Origin: a virus
DNA: 64,000 nt
Virus record (IMG/VR): IMGVR_UViG_3300042691_017518
Coordinates: 1 to 64,000 of that record
Strand: one strand, 5' to 3'
The position numbers and the translations under genes were made by a program. Within the stretch, counting starts at the first letter, position 1; each line of letters starts with the position of its first letter. Below the pieces are notes generated by a model. That model did no database searches and had not been told where the DNA came from. It was given only the letters and a program-made list of their open reading frames with translations. Shown here piece by piece: positions 7,864 through 15,642 of this stretch.

Positions 7864-7872
7864 TATCTTTAT
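7864..7872 (+). promoter_or_regulatory. candidate promoter box before the HNH gene
   Basis: TATCTTTAT lies 31 bases before the ATG at 7904, in one of the few early intergenic gaps (47 bases). It matches the TA(C/T)CTTTA pattern found elsewhere in the window. An own promoter would fit an inserted selfish gene. This is weak evidence in AT-rich DNA. Confidence 0.25.
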
Positions 7873-7903
7873 TTAATGTAAATAATCTAAAAATCAATCA
7901 TTT

Positions 7904-8398
7904 ATGGACATTTTGGAACTCTGGAAAGATATTTCAAGTTATGAAGGATTATATGTTATTAGTAATCATGGGAGAGTAAAATCTGTAAAGAAAAATAAAG
8001 TACTAAAAAGTCTCTATGATACAAAAGGGTATTTATATATTGGATTATCTAAAAATGGTAAAGAAACTAAATTTAAAATACATAGATTAGTATGTATCCA
8101 CTTTTTAGAAAATCCTAAAAATTTACCTCAAGTAGATCATATTGATAGAATTAAAGATAACAATTTAGTAACTAATTTACGATGGGCTAATAATAGTATT
8201 AATGCTCATAATACTCGTAGTAGAGTTGGAGGAACTTCTTTATTTAGAGGAGTATCTTTTGATAAAAGCGCTGGAATTAAAAAATGGAAAGCTATAATAT
8301 CAATAGATAATCAAAATTACCATTTAGGTAGATTTTTAACAGAATTAGAGGCACATAATGCAATAATTAATTTTAAAAAACAAAAACAATTAATTTAA
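7904..8398 (+). CDS. HNH homing endonuclease (NUMOD4-HNH-AP2)
   Basis: A 164 aa protein with a NUMOD4-like start (WKDISSYEGLYVISNHGRVKS, residues 7-27), then an HNH_3-type nuclease (residues about 50-105, with VDHIDRIKDNN and LRWANNSINAHN providing the H and N residues). It ends with an AP2-like DNA-binding segment (FRGVSFDKSAGIKKWKA to YHLGRFLTELEAHNA). This architecture is typical of free-standing homing endonucleases in phage genomes. It has its own 47-base leader on the left, unlike its overlapping neighbours, and abuts Sak4 on the right (TAATG). This supports a mobile insertion into the early operon. Confidence 0.88.
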   Translation: MDILELWKDISSYEGLYVISNHGRVKSVKKNKVLKSLYDTKGYLYIGLSKNGKETKFKIHRLVCIHFLENPKNLPQVDHIDRIKDNNLVTNLRWANNSINAHNTRSRVGGTSLFRGVSFDKSAGIKKWKAIISIDNQNYHLGRFLTELEAHNAIINFKKQKQLI

Positions 8399-9072
8399 TG
8401 GGACAACTAGTATTTTTAGTGGGAAAAAGCGGGATGGGTAAGTCGACATCCCTAAGAAATTTAAATCCTGATGAAACTGTGATAATAAACACAGATCAAA
8501 AAGCGTTGCCGTTTAAGCAATTTAACCTTAAGTACAATGAAGAAAAACGTAATTATCGTAAGACTTCTGATGTAGGAATAGTAATCGCTACGCTTAAAAA
8601 AGTTAATGATCTACCTAATGTAAAAACTATTATAGTAGATACATGGTCGAGAATTATGACTGATGCTATTATGAATCCTAGTTTTCGAGCAGAGAAAGGC
8701 TTTGACAAATGGACTAAGATGGCAGCAGCTCAGTATGATTTAATAAACTTTATCAACGATTCAATGCGTGAGGATATTATAGTTTATCTATTTGCTCATC
8801 CAGAGACTCATTATGATGAAGCAGGATTTGGTTCTGAGCGTATAGGCGTTCAAGGCAAAATGTTAGAGCGTTTTGTGCCTGAATCATTCAGCACTATAGT
8901 TCTTTATGCTGAGATAATCAAAACACCTGGGCAACCAAACAATCATGTATTTAGAACTGTATCATCTGGTTCTGATACTTGTAAAACACCGCTAGAGATG
9001 TTTGAGAATAATACTATTCCAAATGATCTAGTAGAAGTAAATACGGCAATTCGTGAATATTATTCAATTTAA
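8398..9072 (+). CDS. Sak4-like RecA-fold recombinase ATPase
   Basis: A 224 aa AAA_24/Sak4-type ATPase. Walker A is GKSGMGKST at residues 9-17, and Walker B is KTIIVDTWSR near residues 77-86. A histidine motif (LFAHPETHYDE) lies near 138-148. Sak4 proteins are phage single-strand annealing/recombination ATPases that work with a cognate SSB, and a probable SSB gene lies two genes downstream. The gene begins inside the HNH stop codon (TAATG), so its original upstream junction may have been altered by the homing-gene insertion. Confidence 0.85.
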   Translation: MGQLVFLVGKSGMGKSTSLRNLNPDETVIINTDQKALPFKQFNLKYNEEKRNYRKTSDVGIVIATLKKVNDLPNVKTIIVDTWSRIMTDAIMNPSFRAEKGFDKWTKMAAAQYDLINFINDSMREDIIVYLFAHPETHYDEAGFGSERIGVQGKMLERFVPESFSTIVLYAEIIKTPGQPNNHVFRTVSSGSDTCKTPLEMFENNTIPNDLVEVNTAIREYYSI

Positions 9073-9087
9073 ATTAAAAACAGAAAC

Positions 9088-9762
9088 ATGGAGAATGTAA
9101 TCTGGGGAGGCGTTCCTGCACAAAGAAAACGCAAAGAAGAAAAGTATACAACTGCGGTTGTTACTATGTCAGCACTAGAGAAAGTAGGTGCTGGTCGTAA
9201 GTTTAGTTTTAACAGAGCTGCTCAAACAGTTTTGGGGATTCAAGGAGAAGAAAGAATTTCTTTCGGTTTTACTCCTGATGGTCAACACATCTTTATTCGT
9301 AAAGTAGAAGGTGATGCAGGTTTTCAGTTAACTAAGACTTGTACTATTAGTGATAAGAGGACATTTGAGTTTATCGCTAACAGACTAAAACTTGATACTA
9401 CTGTTGAAAATGATTTTGATGTAGTTGCTGTAGACGGCCAAGACTATTTTGAATTAGTAGCAAAGGAAGAGACTTTAGAGTTTACTACGATGCATGTAGG
9501 TGAAATTTCTGATGAAGCAGATTTATCTGCAGATTTAAGTTCTTTACCTCAAGTTCCTGAAGGAGGAGTGACTTATGAAGAAATTCCTGCAGTTATTGCT
9601 AGTCTAGATGTAGATGCAGATCATGATGTAAATGATGTTGCAGATCACGTAGAAGATTTACAAACTGGAGATGATTTTGATTTCGACACAGTAGAACTTA
9701 CTGAAGAAACAGTAGAAGATTCTATAGAAACTTCTGAGGAGTCAGATGAAGATGAATGGTAA
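9088..9762 (+). CDS. unknown protein with acidic, Trp-terminated tail, 224 aa
   Basis: I do not recognise the fold. Residues about 1-130 look like a compact beta-rich domain with a basic start (AQRKRKEEKY). Residues about 145-224 are very acidic and low-complexity, ending DEDEW. The next gene (probable SSB) also ends in an acidic tail plus Trp (EGDDW). Acidic tails with a terminal aromatic residue are typical of ssDNA-binding proteins, where they recruit partners and mimic DNA. Lying between Sak4 and the SSB, it may be a second ssDNA- or dsDNA-binding replication factor; this is inference. Confidence 0.75.
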   Translation: MENVIWGGVPAQRKRKEEKYTTAVVTMSALEKVGAGRKFSFNRAAQTVLGIQGEERISFGFTPDGQHIFIRKVEGDAGFQLTKTCTISDKRTFEFIANRLKLDTTVENDFDVVAVDGQDYFELVAKEETLEFTTMHVGEISDEADLSADLSSLPQVPEGGVTYEEIPAVIASLDVDADHDVNDVADHVEDLQTGDDFDFDTVELTEETVEDSIETSEESDEDEW

Positions 9763-9788
9763 TTAATAATTTTAAAACAAAGTAAACA

Positions 9789-10385
9789 ATGATCAATTTA
9801 AATGATGCGTCTTTTGACGCTAAAGAAGGAGCAGTAATTTTCAATGGCGGAAATGCTGGTATTGCAGAAAACGTAACACTTAGTGTTCAGAAAAAGAAAC
9901 CTGAAGATAAAGCAGGTTCTCCTGAATATAAGTTAACTTTTACTGATGCTAATGGTGGTGCTTGTAACAGTTCATTCTGGTATGTAGACAAAGACACTGA
10001 GTATTCTACAATTGCTGAGCAGATTCAAAAACAAGGTAAAGTGCTTAAGCATGTTATCCATGCAATCTATGGTGATGGATATTCTTTTCCTAGTTTTAAC
10101 TCTGCAAAAGAATTACTTGACGGTTGTATGAAAATCATTCGTGATGGTATTGGCGCTAATCCTAAGTTCCGTGTGTTTGCTAATTATGGTACTAAGACTA
10201 GCGTTAAGAAATATATCCAACCTCGTTCTTGGGTTCCATTTATGGAATCTATGAGTGTTGCTGCTACAGATACTCGCTTAAAAGCTGGAGATCTTGATGC
10301 AATGCAACGAGTTCAAGAAGATACATTTGTAAGTAATGGCGCAGTAGCCAATGCAAATGATCTTGTTGAGGGAGACGATTGGTGA
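9789..10385 (+). CDS. probable single-stranded DNA-binding protein
   Basis: A 198 aa protein whose composition and position fit the crAss-like phage SSB family. It has a beta-rich N-terminal half (NVTLSVQKKK, YKLTFTDANG, SSFWYVDKD) with aromatic and basic residues, a central helical part, and a C-terminus that turns acidic and ends EGDDW. SSBs normally end in an acidic tail with an aromatic tip for partner recruitment. It follows Sak4 and precedes the primase. An intrinsic terminator begins 20 bases after its stop. The assignment rests on tail, context and general fold pattern, with no single catalytic motif. Confidence 0.65.
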   Translation: MINLNDASFDAKEGAVIFNGGNAGIAENVTLSVQKKKPEDKAGSPEYKLTFTDANGGACNSSFWYVDKDTEYSTIAEQIQKQGKVLKHVIHAIYGDGYSFPSFNSAKELLDGCMKIIRDGIGANPKFRVFANYGTKTSVKKYIQPRSWVPFMESMSVAATDTRLKAGDLDAMQRVQEDTFVSNGAVANANDLVEGDDW

Positions 10386-10404
10386 GAAAACTAATTAACT
10401 TTAC

Positions 10405-10437
10405 AGAGGGGGACACTAATGTCCTCCTCTTTTTTTC
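10405..10437 (+). terminator. intrinsic terminator after the SSB gene
   Basis: An 11-bp stem (AGAGGGGGACA pairing with TGTCCTCCTCT, one G-U pair, loop CTAA) is followed by seven T residues. This is a strong rho-independent terminator on the plus strand. The next gene's start codon lies only 3 bases after the T-run. Confidence 0.88.
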
Positions 10438-10439
10438 TT

Positions 10440-11441
10440 ATGAAGGAGATTAATCTAAATTCCATTGTTTTTAATAGCATAATTACTAGAGAAGATATTC
10501 TTAAGTATCTTACTCAAGAAGAGATCTATTCTTATTATTTAGGAGAAGATATAAAATCTTTAGGTGTATATCATAGTCCATTAAGAGAGGATAATATTCC
10601 ATCATTTGCTTTATACTTTCATAAAGTAAATAGAGATATTCTAATGTTCTATGATTTTGCAACAAGAGATTGTGGAGATTTTGTTGTATTAGTCATGAGG
10701 CTATTTAAACTTCAATATCCTGAAGCTTTAAAAAAGATAGCTTTTGATATGGGATTAAGTGCCTTTGATGTAGATACTACTCGTCAAGTTGTTCAATATA
10801 CTAGAATAGTTGAAAGAGATAAGATCAAACTAGGCATAAAACTCCGTCCTTGGTTAAATAAAGATAAGGCCTACTGGTCTAGTTTCGGTATAAAAAAATC
10901 TACTTTAGAAAAATTTAGGGTTTATCCGATTGAGTACATATTCTATAATGACACTGCTGTCAAGGCTCATGAATATGCTTATGCATATGTAGAGCAAAAA
11001 GATGAAAGAATAAGCTACAAGATCTATCAACCTTATGAGATTAAGATAAAGAAATGGATTAACAATGCCGATTATAGTGTCCATCAAGGATATACTCAAT
11101 TGCCTGAATCTGGAGAATTGCTGATAGTGACTAAGTCCTTAAAAGATGTAATGAGTATTCACGATTGTTTAGGAGTCTCAGCAATAGGTCTTCAGTCAGA
11201 AAGTGTGATGATGAAAGATTCAGTAATGGATGAGTATAAGAAAAGATTTAATAAAGTAATTTGTTTGTTTGACAATGATGAAGCAGGTAAGAAATTATCT
11301 GAAAGCTTTACTGATAAATATAACATACCGCACTTTTTTGTGCCTGAGCTACCAAAAGTAACTGACTTCAGTGATCTTGTAAAAGCAGTAGGTAAAGAGG
11401 AAGCGGTTATTATTATTAATAATAAAATTAAAGAGTTATGA
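10440..11441 (+). CDS. DnaG-like TOPRIM primase
   Basis: A 333 aa primase. I place the start at ATG 10440 because the earlier in-frame ATG at 10419 lies inside the terminator hairpin and would add residues encoded by its stem and T-run. The N-terminal part keeps the CHC2-like ending (SPLREDNIPSF then FYDFATRDCGDFVVLV), but the usual C-x2-H/C-x-C zinc ligands are not evident. The TOPRIM part carries LLIVTKSLKDVMS, VICLFDNDEAGKK with the DxD-type acids, and a DFSDLV ending. It would prime DNA for the family A polymerase with the DnaB-like helicase. It overlaps the next start by 4 bases (ATGA). Confidence 0.85.
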   Translation: MKEINLNSIVFNSIITREDILKYLTQEEIYSYYLGEDIKSLGVYHSPLREDNIPSFALYFHKVNRDILMFYDFATRDCGDFVVLVMRLFKLQYPEALKKIAFDMGLSAFDVDTTRQVVQYTRIVERDKIKLGIKLRPWLNKDKAYWSSFGIKKSTLEKFRVYPIEYIFYNDTAVKAHEYAYAYVEQKDERISYKIYQPYEIKIKKWINNADYSVHQGYTQLPESGELLIVTKSLKDVMSIHDCLGVSAIGLQSESVMMKDSVMDEYKKRFNKVICLFDNDEAGKKLSESFTDKYNIPHFFVPELPKVTDFSDLVKAVGKEEAVIIINNKIKEL

Positions 11442-11635
11442 ATATTGAAGATTTTAAAGAATGGCTAGAAGATTTGGATATCCAAACTCTGACTCAAGAA
11501 CTAAAAGATGAAATTTTTACTTCTGTAGAAATAGTAGTTCTAAATAGCGGAGAAGAAAGATTTAATGATGGCCTAGAAGAAGGCATAGAAACAGCTAAAA
11601 AAGCTATTAAAAATTTCTTAGAAGATAACCTATGA
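11438..11635 (+). CDS. small acidic protein, 65 aa
   Basis: A strongly acidic helical protein with no recognised motif. Glu and Asp make up roughly a third of the residues, and the DGLEEGIETAKKAIKNFLE segment looks like an amphipathic helix. It is linked by 4-base overlaps (ATGA) to both the primase gene and the zincin/VWA gene, so it is probably co-translated with one of them. Function is unknown. Confidence 0.65.
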   Translation: MNIEDFKEWLEDLDIQTLTQELKDEIFTSVEIVVLNSGEERFNDGLEEGIETAKKAIKNFLEDNL

Positions 11636-12807
11636 CTAAGCAAGAATCACTTAGTAAAACTGGAAAAGATTTAATGTTGAAGGAGCCCTATTACGGGTTC
11701 TTTTTGATTGCACTAAATAAAATCTGGACTAATAAAGTCCCAACAGCAGGTGTAAGTAAGGATGGTATTAACTATAGACTGTATATTGGCGAGGATTTCT
11801 GGAGTGAATTATCCGAAGATCATCGTCGAGGTTTGTTAAAACACGAGTTACTTCATATTGCATTTGGGCATCTAACAATGTATTTTAAATTTTCTGATAA
11901 AAGGCGAGCTAATGTCGCAATGGACATGGAAATAAATCAATACATTGATGAGGAAGATTTACCTGAAGGAGGTATTAAAATAGAAGATTATTCTGATCTT
12001 AATCTTGATCTTAAAGCTGGTTGTAGATATTATTACGACAAGCTTAAACAGTTTCAAGATAAAAAAGATAAAGACGGCACTTGTGGCTGTGGAAAAATGG
12101 ATGAACTTCTAGATGGTATCCAAAGAGGTAATATTCCTGATCACTCTACTTGGGAAGAATTTGCAGATTTATCTGAAGCTGAAGAAAAGCTTTTAAATAA
12201 ACAAGTACAAAGACTTCTTAATGATGCTGAACAAAAAACTAAATCTTGTGGCGGACATGTACCTAATGAATTAAAAGACAAGATTATTCTTGAAGAGCTT
12301 TTGCCTCCTAAGTTTAATTGGAAAGAGCATATTAGAAGATTTACTGGAGTAAGTACTAAGATTTATACAAGAAAATCTCGTAGGAAACAAAATATTAAGT
12401 TTCCTGATAATCCAGCTCTTAAGATAAAGATGCGTCAAAAAATGTTAATAGCTATAGATACTTCTGGATCAGTAAACAACAATGAACTAAAAGAATTTAT
12501 GAATGAAATTCATCATGTTCACAAAGCAGGAGTTGATATTAGTATAATACAGTGTGATACAGAAATTAGATCTATTGACGATTATAATGGAGATTTTACT
12601 CTTAATGTCGTAGGTAGAGGTGGAACATCATTTGATCCTGTATTAGAATATTTTGAGCAGCATAAAGAATACACTAGCCTTATCTATTTTACTGATGGCG
12701 AATGTTCAACAAGTATTAAACCAAGTAAACCCATATTGTGGGTATTATCTGAGCAGTCTTCAATGAATGAAGAATTGCCAGGAAGAGTTATTAAATTAGA
12801 ATTATAA
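11632..12807 (+). CDS. putative metallopeptidase with VWA-like domain (DUF2201 type)
   Basis: A 391 aa two-part protein. The N-terminal zincin-like domain has HELLHIAFGH (H71, E72, H75, H80), a plausible zinc-peptidase site. The C-terminal part is a VWA-like metal-binding domain whose MIDAS motif reads IDTSGS (D276-x-S278-x-S280) with a later GGTSFDP threonine. A CGCG segment lies near residue 150. Proteins of this architecture pair with a MoxR-type AAA ATPase, and the very next gene is one. The pair resembles chaperone-like systems that remodel protein or DNA complexes. Their phage substrate is unknown. Confidence 0.82.
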   Translation: MTKQESLSKTGKDLMLKEPYYGFFLIALNKIWTNKVPTAGVSKDGINYRLYIGEDFWSELSEDHRRGLLKHELLHIAFGHLTMYFKFSDKRRANVAMDMEINQYIDEEDLPEGGIKIEDYSDLNLDLKAGCRYYYDKLKQFQDKKDKDGTCGCGKMDELLDGIQRGNIPDHSTWEEFADLSEAEEKLLNKQVQRLLNDAEQKTKSCGGHVPNELKDKIILEELLPPKFNWKEHIRRFTGVSTKIYTRKSRRKQNIKFPDNPALKIKMRQKMLIAIDTSGSVNNNELKEFMNEIHHVHKAGVDISIIQCDTEIRSIDDYNGDFTLNVVGRGGTSFDPVLEYFEQHKEYTSLIYFTDGECSTSIKPSKPILWVLSEQSSMNEELPGRVIKLEL

Positions 12808-12817
12808 ATAAAAAATT

Positions 12818-13987
12818 ATGAGTCAAGTACAATTAAATATAGACGAGTTAAAGGGATTTTTATCCCATATGATTAAGAATAATCAACACATTCAAGAGCA
12901 AGGTAAAGTTCCAGTTACTATTAACATCGTCGGCGATGCTGGCCTTGGCAAGACTTCTGCTATTTTACAAATGGCTAAAGAATCTAATATGGATATGGTT
13001 AAGTTAAATTTAGCACAGTTCGAAGAACTTGGCGACTTAATTGGCTTTCCTGTTAAAGAATATCAGATTAAAAATGCTGAAGGCAAAACTCTTTGGATTA
13101 CTGAGCAAGAGATTGAAAAAGCTAGTTCTAAAGGCTATCGCGTAGTAGGTAAAAGAATGTCTCATGCTGCTCCTGAGTGGATTCAGGGAAAGAAAGAAGG
13201 CGGTTTCTTGATACTAGATGACTTTACTCGTGCTGATCATAGATTTCAGCAAGCAGTAATGGAGATATGTGATCGTCAAGAATATGCATCTTGGAAACTG
13301 CCTAAAAATTGGCATGTAATTCTAACTTCTAATCCTGACAATGGTGATTATAATGTCACTAGTCTTGACGTTGCTCAGCAAACTCGTTTTATCTCTGTAG
13401 AGCTAAAATATGATGTTAATGTATGGGCTCGTTGGGCAGAGGATATAGGAATAGATGGTAGATGTATTAACTTCATGTTGATGAATCCAGAGCTTGTAAC
13501 TCAAAGAGTAAATCCAAGATCTATTACTACTTTCTTTAATGCTATTAGTTCTATTAATAATTTTTATGATGAGCTTCCTTTGATTCAAATGATCGGCGAG
13601 GGCTCTGTAGGTATAGATTTCAGTTCTATGTTTGTTATGTTTATTAATAACAAACTCGATACTTTAATTACTCCTGAAGAAATTATGAATAAAGATGAGA
13701 AGTCTGTATTTGAAATTTTAGAAGCTATCGTAGGCATAGAAGATAATTTTAGAGCAGATCTATCTAGTGTAATGGCTACAAGAATTATAAACTATTGTTT
13801 GACTAAAGCTAAAACTCAGAATATTTCTGATGCTATGATTAATAGACTTAGTAAAATAACTACAGTTTGTACAGCTTTTACAGATGATCTGAAGTATTAT
13901 ATGTCTAAAGAATTATTAGGTGGGAATAAGACTAAGTTTGCTAAACTGATGCTTAATCCTAAAGTCGCTAACATGGTAATTAAATAA
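12818..13987 (+). CDS. MoxR/dynein-related AAA+ ATPase
   Basis: A 389 aa AAA+ protein. Walker A is GDAGLGKTS at residues 39-47. Walker B is GGFLILDD with D134-D135. Sensor 1 is LTSNPDNGDYN near 169-179, and an arginine-containing DVAQQTRF segment follows as the finger region. This is the AAA_5/MoxR pattern. It lies 10 bases after the zincin/VWA gene, the classic MoxR-VWA partnership in which the ATPase activates a VWA protein acting on a metal cofactor or complex. In the phage it could remodel host or virion complexes; the target is not known. Confidence 0.88.
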   Translation: MSQVQLNIDELKGFLSHMIKNNQHIQEQGKVPVTINIVGDAGLGKTSAILQMAKESNMDMVKLNLAQFEELGDLIGFPVKEYQIKNAEGKTLWITEQEIEKASSKGYRVVGKRMSHAAPEWIQGKKEGGFLILDDFTRADHRFQQAVMEICDRQEYASWKLPKNWHVILTSNPDNGDYNVTSLDVAQQTRFISVELKYDVNVWARWAEDIGIDGRCINFMLMNPELVTQRVNPRSITTFFNAISSINNFYDELPLIQMIGEGSVGIDFSSMFVMFINNKLDTLITPEEIMNKDEKSVFEILEAIVGIEDNFRADLSSVMATRIINYCLTKAKTQNISDAMINRLSKITTVCTAFTDDLKYYMSKELLGGNKTKFAKLMLNPKVANMVIK

Positions 13988-13989
13988 TT

Positions 13990-15132
13990 ATGGAAACATT
14001 TTTAAAATTTGAAGCTGAAGTTGATGATAACGGTAAGCTATGGAATATTAAATTAGAACAAATTAGCTGTCTAACAGCGGGCACAAATCCATTTAATATT
14101 GTAAAGAAAGAATATACTCCTAATATGAAAGATAAACTTTTCTTTTTGCCTGGAGTAAATATTCCTAGAATTAAGCTTAAAGATTTTGCCCTTAATTATC
14201 ATATTAAAACAGTAAGGGATGTTGCTGACGCTAATGTAGTTTTTGGTGGTAATCTTAGTAACAGTAAAGTACTCTCAACAAACTGGACTTCTCAAGTTGA
14301 TACAGACAAGTTTAAAGCTTGTTTTGAAGCATTAGTAGAGCTAGGAAAACTTGATGATATTATTGTAGAAAGAGTAAAAACTGCTTTAGAATTTTACACT
14401 CAGCCTATTATATATTCTGATTACCGTTCTATTTCTATGGTAGGTGACGACAGTTTGTATACAGGCTTGATAGTAAATCCTGCTTATGAGTTTAATAATA
14501 GCAAAAATTCTACTTATGCTTATACAGTAGAAGAAGAATATTTTGAGCTAGTAGAATTCTTAGATGGCAAAGAAGTAATTGACGAGGGCTCTTTATTGAA
14601 ACATATTAACGGCGATGATGCTATATTGATTAACAAAGAAGTATATGAACAACTAGTAGCAATGTTAGATAGTTCTGATGTTGATAATCATGTATTAGCA
14701 ATAGAAATTATGTCTAATTGTAAACTTAATGAAAGCTTATTTTATATTTTAAAATTGCTGGGTAGATACAGTGTGACAATTTCATGTTGCAGAAGCGTAA
14801 ATCATGTTAATTTTAAGAGTTTACTTAGTTATTTAGGCGTCAATAAAAACTCTATGGCCTTTACTACTGATAGAAAAATCCAAATGTTAATGGAAAAAGG
14901 TGTGTTGACTCCAGGTATGTTAAATGCCTTAATTAAAGAAGAGTTATATAATCCTTCTACTTTCCATTCTACAATGGTGCAAATTAAAACAGTAACAGTA
15001 AATCAAAACATTCTTAAGTATCTAAATAAAAACTATGAGTTTAGATTTTTAGATGAGTTTGAGCCTGTGGAAGAAGTTATAGAAGAACAAATAGTATTAA
15101 CAACAACTGAGCAAACTCCTACTTGGTTATAA
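13990..15132 (+). CDS. unknown protein linked to the MoxR/VWA pair, 380 aa
   Basis: I do not recognise any domain. It starts 2 bases after the MoxR-type ATPase stop, so it belongs to the same translational unit. The protein is acidic and apparently globular, with a helical middle and a low-complexity C-terminal tail (VEEVIEEQIVLTTTEQTPTW) ending in an aromatic pair. It may be the adaptor or substrate of the ATPase/zincin pair. It encodes no obvious catalytic motif. Confidence 0.75.
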   Translation: METFLKFEAEVDDNGKLWNIKLEQISCLTAGTNPFNIVKKEYTPNMKDKLFFLPGVNIPRIKLKDFALNYHIKTVRDVADANVVFGGNLSNSKVLSTNWTSQVDTDKFKACFEALVELGKLDDIIVERVKTALEFYTQPIIYSDYRSISMVGDDSLYTGLIVNPAYEFNNSKNSTYAYTVEEEYFELVEFLDGKEVIDEGSLLKHINGDDAILINKEVYEQLVAMLDSSDVDNHVLAIEIMSNCKLNESLFYILKLLGRYSVTISCCRSVNHVNFKSLLSYLGVNKNSMAFTTDRKIQMLMEKGVLTPGMLNALIKEELYNPSTFHSTMVQIKTVTVNQNILKYLNKNYEFRFLDEFEPVEEVIEEQIVLTTTEQTPTWL

Positions 15133-15147
15133 CAAACAAGCGTAATT

Positions 15148-15642
15148 ATGGTAAGCGAATTAAAATTAGAATTTCCAGAATTTATTACGCATATTCCTCA
15201 GACTAAAAAGTTATGGATTAAAATTGGATATAATAAAATTCATGCTTCTGTGCATTATACCACGCGGGCTGCTCTTGTAGCAGCCATGCATGGGTATATT
15301 GAAAAACACATTCCAGAAAATTTAACTATTCAGGGACCTGTAGAAACAAGACTGACTATATATGCTCCAATAAACTTTGGTAACATGAAGATGGTTATGG
15401 ATAAAGAAACTAATAAACGCAAAGTACAATGGAAACCTGCTCTTGAAGACTATAAGCCTAATTGGGATATAGGTAATCTAGCACTTATCTGGCTTAAATG
15501 CTTAGATGATGTGTTAATTAAAAAGGGCATTCTTCCTGATGATACTGTAGAGTATCTTCAACGTACAACTTATGAGTTTATTCCTGTAAGTAACTTTCGA
15601 GACAGAAAATTGGTATATAAACTTAAAACAATTAAAAAGTAA
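15148..15642 (+). CDS. RusA-like Holliday junction resolvase
   Basis: A 164 aa protein with the RusA acid pattern in its second half. PNWDIGNLALIWLKCLDD (about residues 109-126) corresponds to PDxDNLxKxxxDxL, and ILPDDTVEYLQ (about 133-143) to the conserved DD before the last strand. The N-terminal strands (PVETRLTIYAP) fit the fold. RusA enzymes cleave branched DNA at the end of replication and recombination. It overlaps the PD-(D/E)XK nuclease gene by 1 base (TAATG), giving a nuclease pair. Confidence 0.75.
   Translation: MVSELKLEFPEFITHIPQTKKLWIKIGYNKIHASVHYTTRAALVAAMHGYIEKHIPENLTIQGPVETRLTIYAPINFGNMKMVMDKETNKRKVQWKPALEDYKPNWDIGNLALIWLKCLDDVLIKKGILPDDTVEYLQRTTYEFIPVSNFRDRKLVYKLKTIKK

Noticed and set aside
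10419-10439. ATG 10419 as the start of the primase
   Set aside because: It lies within the terminator hairpin and would encode stem and T-run residues. ATG 10440 is the better start.
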